From the NCBI GenBank assembly GCA_050084515.1, contig CM114271.1:10788001-10852000 (forward strand): a DNA stretch of 64,000 bases, read 5' to 3'. Both the position numbers and the translations under genes were made by a program. Each line of letters starts with the position of its first letter. Within the stretch, counting starts at the first letter, position 1. This DNA comes from Blasia pusilla. Its lineage: Eukaryota > Marchantiophyta > Marchantiopsida > Blasiales. Below the pieces are notes generated by a model that did no database searches, was not told where the DNA came from, and saw nothing but the letters and a program-made list of their open reading frames with translations. Of the stretch, positions 37,101 through 45,983 are shown in pieces.

Positions 37101-38202
37101 TTGAACCCGGAGAGTTTCTGTAGACCTTGGCCACTTTCTTGGCCACATCCTCCTTGATGTGTCTTTGAATTGCATCGGTCACAGGATGATTGTGGGAGCC
37201 AACATGAACTGCCAGCCTTATGTACTCTGACGTGGAGCCCAAGTCATGGATAATGAAAAATATGTATGCAGGACACGCTCCAACGCAGAAAGGGGATGCT
37301 TGACAATGAGGACATCGATGGCCTCCCGGCGGTATGGTAGCACCGATCTCATATGGAGTTTGTGCATTCTTGGGGGGGAATTGCGACGTATTGACCCGCT
37401 CGTTGCGCTGTAGATACGGGCATGCTAGACTTCTACACTCCAAAGCTCCAATGCATTGGCGGCAGTAGACAATCCAAAGACCATTTGGAATTGAAGCACT
37501 AGTCCGTTGAATCCTGCACCATCGATCACAATCAGACTTTCTGTCCATACCCTTCAAGCGTCCTTCATCTTTCTTTTGAGCAGGAGCAGCAAGTGGAGGC
37601 AACTCAAAAATGCAATTACCATCGTACGTGGGTGGCAGCTTGTCGACAAGAATGTGCTTGAATATTTTCAAGGGCTGAAACGATAGCAAACTATTGCTTG
37701 ATACTCGCAAGAGGAATGAGAAGGCAGACAGAGGGCCCGATTGGTGTCCGACAGATCCACTAAGGTTAACGACATCCGGAATGTCTTCAGAAAGTACAAC
37801 ATTGTTACGAGCATGTGAAGTTGGAGTCGATGCCGGATCTAGTGAGCTAGGAGTTGCAAACATAGAGCTCGTTGCGCTAGGAAATTCTCAACCGTCTATT
37901 TGGGAAACTGAGGAATTCAGAGGCAAGCCGTAAACTCTATATTGACCATTTGCTAGAGGTAGGAGATTCCATACTTTATGGTCTCCAATCACAGGCTGGA
38001 CTATCTTACCTATAATGTCCTCCGTACCGTCCATCCTAACATCCTTGGATACAGAGATAGTTCCAATTTGGAGAAGAAATCGAACTGAGAGAAAATTTCC
38101 ATCCACTGCTATGAAAGACTCACGAGCTTGCGGTCGAACGATTTCTGATTGAGGAAGGGCCGCTAGATGACTACCACAAGTGAGCTTCACATAATTATCC
38201 AT
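34187..38202 (-). pseudogene. MULE transposase, copy B (nearly intact)
   Basis: Start at 38202, MDNYVKLTCGSHLAALPQSE. A stop near 37888 separates the first 104 residues from a 529-residue frame (37863-36274) containing PPGGHRCPHCQASPFC, HVGSHNHPVTDAIQRHIKED and the MULE core YGFMADNAQTRWIAIREVFW, then LDAFHWQQSV. After a palindrome-rich intron (about 36080-35700) exons continue at 35657-35448, 35272-34985, about 34980-34629 and 34621-34187. The last has a full SWIM zinc finger, FPTCSCDDFV...FPCKHMYYVL (CxC, CxH). Long collinearity with copy A is obvious by eye. A handful of lesions make it a likely recent pseudogene or a gene with unrecognised splicing. Confidence 0.8.
35745..36080. repeat. 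Palindromic repeats in MULE B transposase intron
   Basis: Scattered GCAACCCGTC, GACGGGTTGC and CCGACGGGTTGCACACTCGG units. The position is equivalent to the array at 8075-8480 in copy A, but there are fewer units, with different spacers (for example ATACATGCGACTTGCATACT). Presence at one intron site in both copies with different copy number points to expansion or contraction after the copies separated. Confidence 0.75.
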
Positions 38203-38389
38203 TCCCAGAAGATTCCACCGGGAGGAGACTAAGAATAAGAATGAGGATAAAAATGGGATTGGGAATGAGAATGATAATGAGAATGTTTAATTTATATTGA
38301 ATAGGGACTCGGATTCTCTTGACAAAATTTGACTGACAGGATGAAGTTTGGTAGGTGAGAATGTCTGACATGATGGATTCAATTCTGCT

Positions 38390-39330
38390 GCAACCTGACG
38401 GAGTCCGATGGGTTGCAGGATTTGGGAATCAGAGACGTGGGTTGCGAAGCACCCACTTCTATTTTTTGTTTCCGTGTCCCAATGCAAGTTGGAACCCGTC
38501 GGAGTTCGATGGGTTGGTACCCCCTTCTTGCCAACCAATGGTCTTTTGAGTCGATTTTGCTAGCATCAAACACAAGACATCGCTTGCATTTGCAAAGGAA
38601 ACCAATCGTTGGGGACTTTTGCAGGATTGTCCAACTCAGGGTAGATGTTGTGACCCGTCCGATTGCTAAGGGTTGCCTCGGAACTATGCATTGTCGCATT
38701 GTTACCCGAGGGATAGAAAAGCGTGCAACCTGTCCTGGTACCTCACCTATTACCCCAAGATAAGCGAAGCGTGCAACCCGTCGGCCTCTGACGAGTTGCG
38801 CAGGTACCGCGCCTTCTTGCCCAAAGACAGCGGAGGCGCGCAACCTGTCCGCCTCAGACGAGTTGCGCAAGTGCCTCGACTTGTAACGCTTACATGAAGG
38901 AAGCGTGCAACCCGTCGGCCTCCGACGAGTTGCACGGGTGCCCCGCCTTCTTGCCCAAAGACGGCGGAGGCGCGAAACCCATCGACCTTAGACGGGTTGC
39001 GCAAGTGCCTCGCCTTGTAACGCTTACATGAAGGAAGCGTGCAACCCGTCGGCCTGTGATGAGTTGCGCGGGTGCCCCGCCTTCTTGCCCAAAGACGGCG
39101 GAGGCGCGCAACCCGTCGGCCTCAGACGGGTTGCGCAAGTGCCTCGCCTTGTAATGCTTATATGAAGGAAGCGTGCAACCTGTCGGCCTCCGACGAGTTG
39201 CGTTGGTAGCCCGCGTTCTTGCCTGAAGACAGCGGAGGCGCGCAACCTGTCGGTTTCTGATGGGTTGCCAGGAGGACGGATGCCAGGAACCTGCGGAAAG
39301 TGTGCAACCCGTCGGAGCCGTTGGGTTGGT
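38390..39330. repeat. 134-bp tandem repeat array between divergent MULE B genes
   Basis: About four units at a 134-135 bp period (GAAGCGTGCAACCCGTCGGC near 38764, 38899, 39033, 39167). Each has two palindromic cores: CAACCCGTCGGCCTCCGACG with AGTTG, and a second around AGACGGGTTGCGC. The array sits between the 5' ends of the transposase (38202) and the ParB-methyltransferase-like gene (39676), where promoters would be expected. Minus-strand frames across it are repeat peptides. Confidence 0.85.
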
Positions 39331-40859
39331 GTTTTTCACGTCCAGACTTCCATAATGGCCGAAATGTCGCCGTCGGAATGACGATGCGACCCAACGGTCA
39401 GCCCAACGGCTCGAAAAGTAGAAATAGCCGAGGGTTCGCTCATTTCCGATTTTTTGTTTCGCGATCTCAATTGCTCTTCTATGCAGCGGTTGACCAGATA
39501 CCAAGGGGCGCTTTACACCGCGACTCATTGCGAGACGATTCGAGCAAACGATCGCAAGACGATTCGAGCTACTCATCAAGCCGACTCATCGCGACATTAG
39601 CAAGGGGACTCCTCGAGGCGACTGATCGTGCATAGAAAGCAATTTCCTTGTCCATAGGAGGCATTTTTGGGAACAATGACGAGGAAAAAAACTCAAGCAA
39701 GAAAGGTTGGGAGCTTCACTCCCAAGGGTGGAAGAACTCCTGCGTCACCATCTCCAGGGCCTCGTTTGGCCAATGAGATAAGGCAGCAAGAAATCGAGGA
39801 GTGGGAAAGGGAAGCAGAGATGCACAAGCAGGAGCTTCTTGGAAAACGTATTAAGGAGGCGCTCGAAAAATAGAACGCAGAGGCTGAGGCGTCGAAGTCC
39901 TTGAAGAAAAGGATCGCCGATGAAAAGCGTGAGAAGAAGCATCTGGACGTGTCGATGAGGAGAGCAGAATTGGAAAAAGCTCAAAGGGAAAAAGCGATTG
40001 CCATTGAAGAAAGCCCGGCCCGTCCAACCGAAAGTGTTGAGATGCAGGAAATGTCCCTGATGAAGTCCGGGGACACAATCAATATAGCGAAAACGCACAA
40101 AGTTCAAATGACGGACGATGAGGTCATGAGGACCGCCAGCGTGGAGATGGTGGACATCGCTGAAGAATCAGGAGAGCGGTCTTCCTCGTCTCTTAGCCCG
40201 GCGGAAGAAATCGACCTCTATCGGATCGACGAGTTTCCAGTGGACTTGCCAACTGCTGTCCCAGAGTAGTTGGCTGGCCAAAACACCGACATAATCTTCG
40301 AGCGGGTAAGAAACGATCTTGGATCTTTGAGTTATGTAAAGGGCCATGTTGCAATTCATTGGCAATTCAATGTAGTTTATTGACTTTGTCCCCATTGTGA
40401 TAGGTGGTAAAGCAGATGGCACTGATGGAGGCCAGAACGCCCCGATTGCGGACAATGGAGTACGTCCGCAAAATTCAGTCTGACGAGGATATCACGAAGC
40501 TGAAACAATCGGCAGTGACAACATCCTACGTCAACAGCTTCCCTCCGTTCTATGTTCAGCCTTACAATGAACATGGAACCCAAGCGAAGGAGGACCTGGA
40601 AGCGCTCGACACATTCTGGAGGATGAGAGATCAGGAATTCAGAAGGGCGATTGAGGGGACGGAATTCAGTTGGATGCAGAACCTGTATTTCTTCATCTGG
40701 GATGGAAACCACAGGTTCATGGCGTGGACTCAGTTTGCAGAGGAGCGCCCAAACTCATTGGAGGCGCATTTTTGCGTGAAGGCATTCGTGTTACATCCAT
40801 ACCCTCATCACATGGCGACGGTGGAGATGGCAATGCTTGCCATGAACACGTAAGTTTCC

Positions 40860-41340
40860 TCTTGCCGTCAGACTCCGACAACTTGTTTGACTCGCCACTT
40901 TTTTTGGCATGTTTTTGGCCGAAAGAAACTCGTCGAAGTCCGACGAGTTGCTCGACTGGCCGCTGTTTTAGGATTTTTTTGGCCGAAAGCAACTCGTCGG
41001 AGTCCCACGAGTTGTTCGACTGACCACTGGTTTAGGATGTTTTTGGCCGAAATCAACTCGTCAGAGTCCGACGAATTGCTTGACTGGACGCTGTTTTAGG
41101 ATGTTTTTGGCCGCAAGCAACTTGTCAAATTCCGACGAGTTGTTCGACTGACCATTGGTTTAGGATGTTTTTGGCCGAAAGCAACTCGTCGGAGTCCGAC
41201 GAGTTGCTCGACATGCTGCTATTTTTGGATGTTTTTGGAAGAAAGCAACTCGTCGGAGTCCGAGAGTTGCTTGATTGGCCGCTGTTTTTGGATGTTTTTG
41301 GTCGAAAGCAACTCGTCTGAGTCCGACACGTTGCATTCGC
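40860..41340. repeat. 63-bp palindromic tandem array inside an intron
   Basis: Seven units at about 63-bp spacing (starts near 40925, 40988, 41051, 41115, 41177, 41243, 41305). Each has CAACTCGTCGGAGTCCGACG with AGTTG, a near-perfect palindrome, followed by a constant spacer TTTAGGATGTTTTTGGCCG. The array starts ten bases after the splice donor at 40850, so it is intronic. Confidence 0.9.
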
Positions 41341-41683
41341 CGACACGGGAAGGTAATCGGAGTAGATGAGTTTGATTTTTGGCGTCAAAATGCAGCTTTA
41401 ATTGAAATTGTGCAACCTATCGGACTCCGATGGGTTGATATGTTCACTTTTCTTGCCGAGACAACTCTCTAAATACAAATTATCTAACAACCCGTTGGAG
41501 TCCGGCGGGTTGAAACCAGACAATCATAAATCTGAATGCAATCCGTTGGACTCCGATGGGTTGCAAGAAAAGTGAACATATCAACCCATCGGAGTCCGAT
41601 AGGTTGCACAGTTTCAATTAAAGCTGCAATTTGACACCAAAAATCAAACTCATCTACTCCGATTACCTTCCCGTGCCGGTACA
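41340..41683. repeat. Long inverted repeat, arms about 118 bp
   Basis: 41340-41457 and 41565-41683 are near-perfect reverse complements. Landmarks are GACACGGGAAGGTAATCGGA on the left against TCCGATTACCTTCCCGTGCC on the right, and CCAAAAATCAAACTC. The loop of about 107 bases carries two more CAACCCGTTGGA-type palindromes. It lies at the 3' end of the intron that starts at 40850, so its transcript could form a long hairpin. Confidence 0.88.
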
Positions 41684-43139
41684 CCATCCTCCGTGAATGG
41701 TCATTCTGGGACGCGTTGGGGCTTCTCAGGAAGTCCATGCTCGTGGGTCTCCAAGCGGAGCTGAAAAGAATAGAGCTAGTTCCGGAGGAAGCAAACCTGG
41801 AGAGTGCTGAAGATTTTGAACTTTGGCTGGATGACATGTGGGACAAGCCCATAAAATCTCAGGCTTCAAGACGACGTTCAAGGATCGCATCCTCCCTCAG
41901 GCTGACCTTGATGAAGAAATAGAGGCGAAGAAAAGTGATTTCCCAAAGAAGAAGTGAGATCTTCAGGAGTAGGCGGCCGATGCATCTTGACTAAGAGCTG
42001 CCCAACAGATGGTGTTCAGGTACCTCGTCCATTGTAAGAATGTAGGTACATGGCGAAAAATACTGGCAGCCTGCAAACTGTGGGCTTCTCCGCCTGATGG
42101 AGAGACATTTTCCATGTATGACATGGAGATGGCTCAAAGCATGTCCGACTGGGAGGTGGATAATTGTCCAATCTGGCTGGACTTCAACGACCCTGAGGAC
42201 ATAACCGAGAAAAATCTAGGCTTGCTCTATGATGCAGTGACTGCAAGTAGGGACGACATCCCCAATTTTGTGCAAGCTGAAGACTTTTTCGAAGAAGATG
42301 CGGAGGAGCAAGCCCTCGAGACAGCGGAGTTGGTGTCCAAGGTCATCACCGCCAAGGACAAATCTACAGCGGGTCTCAAAGCCAAGGCGAGGGGATGGAA
42401 GAATTCTGAGGCCGAGTCTTCCCAAAGAGAGGCTGAGAATTCAAGGCAAGAGCTGGAATAGTCCGGGCGAGAGGGGAGAGAGGGTCGGACCAGGTCCTCC
42501 GCAAAAAAACTCGACCAGAGTCTGAGGTAATAGAGACCCCAACAAGCCGATCGCAGACTCGGGAGAAGCGGAAGCGAGAGGCGTCAGGGTTGTCCCAGGG
42601 AGCATACCAGGATGTGGAATACACTCCATCATCCCTGGGAAGACATAGAGAAACAACGACTCGGACAAGCGTCATCATTCAGTGCAGTAATCTTCTGGAT
42701 GAGCTGAAAAGTTTCAGTTCACAAGCGTCAAAACCCGCCATCGAGAAATTGACAACGCTGGGACGGAAGCTTCAATGAAACGGGAATGCTCCTTGGACGG
42801 TCCATGGGGAGATCGAAGAGGTGGTGGTGGATCTCCTCTTCGCTGATTTGCCCTCGGGGTTGCGCTTGTGGGACGAGATCCGTCCGACGGAGTTCCAGAC
42901 TAGAATGTCCCTCTTTCTTATGACCAGATCATGCTCATGTTTTCCTTTGTAGACGCTTATCTCAGTGACAGGGGTTGTTTCTTAGTTTTGACTGGAGGGA
43001 GCGAGGACGAGCTCTTCAACCTCCAGTGCATCAAGAGGTCGCTGAAGTGGAGGACGGCGGAATCGTGGGTCATCAAGAACGAGTACCCACTCCAATCCGC
43101 GATGAGTCAAATCCGGGTAAGTGCTCTAAATCCATATCC

Positions 43140-43490
43140 AAATTGTCTTTCTCCGACGGGTTGCATCTCTGCATGCAACCCGTCGGATTGTTTGAGCTGG
43201 AGACTTCGGTGGTGCAATCCATCTAAAAGCGACGGGTTGCAAATTTACCGTAAGTCTCCATTGGGTGAATGCAACCCGTCGGAACCCGACGGGTTGCAAG
43301 TGCTTATGTTTTTTCCTTGTGTTTCTGGAATGTTGCAACCCGTCTGAAAGCGACGGGTTGCTCTTAGCCAACCATGGGTGCTCTAAGCCAGCAACATGTC
43401 GCCTTCCGACGGGTTGCTCATGGACAAAAAAATCACAAGACACTCGTAAAACAACCCGTCGGACTCTGACAGGTTGCTCCAATGTTAGGA
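43140..43490. repeat. Palindromic repeats in another intron of the ParB-methyltransferase-like gene
   Basis: Six or so copies of GCAACCCGTCGGA/CGACGGGTTGC pairs between donor GTAAGT (about 43117) and acceptor CTTCTTTACAG (about 43625). One is a full palindrome, CAACCCGTCGGAACCCGACG with GGTTG (about 43271). Unit spacing is irregular. Confidence 0.85.
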
Positions 43491-44205
43491 TTATAACGAA
43501 GTTCTCAGGGGTTAAGCGAAGTTCTTTGGGGACATGTTGCACATTATGTCACCATACTGAGAGTAGACTAGTGGTCAAGTAGCTCTTTCTTGTTGCTGAC
43601 ATTGTTTCCAACGTGCTTCTTTACAGATGGACCACTCCTATGTTTACTGCTTTGTTCGGCCCGAGCACAACTTCCAGGTGTTTAAGATCCTAGATCCTAT
43701 CGATCCATGCTCCAATGGGTACAGCTTAGATAGTTTATACAATTCCCGCCCCCGAGAATTTACATGCAAGACAGTACCCCCTTACTTGGAGGAAGGGAAA
43801 AGTCGCCAGCCTTGATGCAAATGCTCATCGAGCTCTGCTCAAGGCCGGGTGACTTGGTGTTTGACTTAGTGGGCCTTTTAGGGGCGAGTATCAGAGGCGC
43901 CTCACAGAGTGGCAGGAACATTCTCTGCCTTGAGGGAAGGCAGCAACTGTTTGACCTTTGCAAAGAGGCAAAGGCAGATTACGACAGGCTAGTTGGGGCG
44001 TACAACTCTCCTCCGAAGCCGAGAGCTCCGATTCCAGACCCACCATTGGTAGTGACACCATCGTCACTTCCCACGATTCCAAAAATTGGAAGGGCAAGGC
44101 CGACAGTAATTCTGGAAGAGCTCTTGGACGATGACGAGTGAGTTCAAAGAACTCAAGGACCCATTTATTTGATGATGAGGCAAAAGAATTCATAGAATAG
44201 ATCAA

Positions 44206-45960
44206 ATGTACAGTTCCGAGCTTCTTTCAGATGTAATAAAGGACAAGATTTTTTCGAACGATGATGGTGTTTGTAAAAGTTTGTTGAATATCTTTTTTGG
44301 TCTTGTCGAATGTGATCGTCTATGTACTCCGAGGACTTCTATTTTGCAACCCGTCGGATTTCCACGGCTTTCAACTTTTCACTTTTTGACCACTGCACCT
44401 TTTTAACCACTTCTAGGCAACCTGTCGAATTCCGACACGTTGGCTGCGTGAGTGATCAGACTCTTTCCCTATTGGTCCAACTTTAGAGATATTTTTGCGG
44501 GCTTCTTCACTTTGGCACCTTCCCCTAGTATTGTCAAACAAGGCGTAGGCTTCTTCTCTTCTCTAAGACGTGTTGGATTCCTACTACCTGTTGGATTGCC
44601 ATCATGGTATTTCCAAGGGCCGGAGCACATATTGATCTTTGGATGGGTGTCACATTGCAAAGCGTGCACAAGATATCTTGCCAAGGAAGGCGGTGGGACT
44701 CAAATCAGGTTACATGGGGCCGTTATGGTGTACCTAGGGGGTGCAAGGCTCTCCAATTCGCCAACATTTTCGATCCCCGTCTACAATCGACGAGAGGAGC
44801 CACTTGTATCCCAGGACATTCCTGTTGTACAGGAACCTAGGAGAGTTAGGAGTAAATTTGTAGATGACGAGGCTGAAGAAATCATAGACTAGATCAAATG
44901 TACATTTTCGAGCTTCCTTCGAGATGTTTTCAAACGATAATGGTGTTTGTAAAAGTTTGTTGAATATGTTTTTTGGACTTGTCGATTGTGTTTGTCTAGC
45001 TACTCAGAATTTTTATTTTGCAACCCGTCTGATTCTGACGGGTTGCAACTTTTCACTTTTTGACCACTGCAACTTTTCAACCCTTTCCAGGCAAGCTGTC
45101 GGATTGCGACAAGTTGGCTGCTTGAGTGATTGGACTCTTTCCTTGGGAGACCAAATTCTGAGGCATTGTGGTGGGCTTCTTCACTTTTGGCTCCTTCCCC
45201 TAGTATCGTCAAACCAGTCTTAGGCTTCTTTTCTTCTCTAAGACGTGTTGGATTCCTATAACCTGTCGGATTGCCATTTTGGATTCCCAAACAGTTGGAT
45301 TTTCGTGGGTGCAGGGTGGAATGGAATCAAATTCCATTCCACCCTGCACACTTCTCAAAATATTTCCTTTGTTATGGTGAGCTTGCTTGCAAGGGGTGCA
45401 AGCCATCTGATTCCGACAGGTTGCAAGAGTTCGAACCTGTTAAATTCCGACGGGTTGGGAGGGGTGCAGCTTCTCTGTTTATCAGATTTAGGATCTGAAT
45501 GAAGGGACATCAATTCCTCTTTACTCCAGACAGCTAACAATCTTTTGGTTTAATTATCATCTCCTGTGTTCACATTTCACAAAGTTGGTCTTTATTTGAA
45601 CCTTTCATTGAGATGAGATTGCTACTTCTGGTCAAATTATTTGCCAATGGTCCTCCAACAAAAATACCCTTGGGCACAGCTTACTGTAGACTGAGACAAG
45701 CAATTTGAAGAAACTTAGGCTCACATAGAGAGTGATGGAAATTTTTTTGTAGTGGTCTTATGATGTCTACTTGTTTTTCGCCCCCTGGAAAAAGGAGGTT
45801 TCTTTAGGCCCGAATGTGGACCACTACCTACTCTCTTCTAAAGATTTCATGAATTTGAAAGCAAACAAAAATTTCAAATATGTCAAAAAGTTTTGAAGAG
45901 AGGAGGCGGATTTGGCCCTTTTTTTTTAAGAGAGACTCTCCTCTCTTCCTCTCTCCTGCC
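44206..45960. other. MULE B right arm: two diverged direct copies and scattered palindromes
   Basis: 44200-44600 and 44890-45270 are diverged direct copies, sharing AGATCAAATGTACA, GATGGTGTTTGTAAAAGTTT-type and TCCCCTAGTAT blocks. Palindromic cores (CAACCCGTCGGATT, GCAACCCGTCTGATTCTGAC) recur. A perfect hairpin is at 45309-45349. The terminus near 45905-45974 has a T-run and CTCTCCTCTCT repeats. No conserved protein was recognised. Confidence 0.6.
45309..45349. repeat. Perfect 19-bp inverted repeat with 3-nt loop
   Basis: GTGCAGGGTGGAATGGAAT (45309-45327), loop CAA, then the exact reverse complement (45331-45349). It could fold into a tight hairpin or cruciform. It is unrelated to the CAACCCGTCGG core. 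Confidence 0.9.
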
Positions 45961-45974
45961 AGAATACCAACCCC

Positions 45975-45983
45975 GACATTTTG
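45975..45983. repeat. MULE B target site duplication, right (GACATTTTG)
   Basis: Identical to 33776-33784. TNP2 coding sequence (IPRLKRMYRSLN) resumes right after it. Confidence 0.9.

Larger units (their letters stand above)
39676..44141 (+). pseudogene. ParB-like plus N6/N4 DNA methyltransferase-like gene in MULE B
   Basis: Multi-exon plus-strand gene starting MTRKKTQARKVGSFTPKGGR. The first exon (39676-40268) is charged and helical with one stop near 39871. The second ends at donor GTAAGT (40850) and holds FFIWDGNHRFMAW (DGNHR at 40701-40715), typical of ParB/sulfiredoxin folds. A middle part follows (41716-42460). Then come a motif IV-like VVVDLLFADLPSGLRLWD (42845-42856 encode D-L-P-S where DPPY is expected), SWVIKNEY, and a motif I-like GDLVFDLVGLLGASIRGA (43848-43901; usual D-x-F-x-G-x-G). 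Motif IV before motif I is the beta-class order of N4/N6 methyltransferases, and ParB-methyltransferase fusions are common in bacteria and phages. Frameshifts near 42930 and 43750, plus altered motifs, argue against catalysis. Confidence 0.62.
33785..45974. mobile_element. MULE (Mutator-like) transposon copy B, complete, 12,190 bp
   Basis: Bounded by the exact 9-bp duplication GACATTTTG. Its left end, GAGGTGCGGTAAGAGGAG, matches the right end of copy A; its right end read inward, GGGGTTGGTATTCTGGCAGG then AGAGAGG, is only loosely similar, so terminal inverted repeats are short or diverged. Contents: transposase on minus (38202-34187) and a ParB-methyltransferase-like gene on plus (39676-44141), divergent from a repeat-rich centre. 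Palindromic repeats with CAACCCGTCGG cores fill introns and spacers. Inserted in the TNP2 gene of the CACTA element. Confidence 0.9.

Noticed and set aside
38764-41340. Regular repeats with spacers, superficially like a CRISPR array
   Set aside because: The spacers are themselves repeated, the repeats are palindromes within eukaryotic introns and spacers, and no cas gene is present.
39676-44141. A functional restriction-modification system
   Set aside because: No nuclease gene is evident, the methyltransferase motifs are altered, and frameshifts are present; only homology to a ParB-methyltransferase type is claimed.
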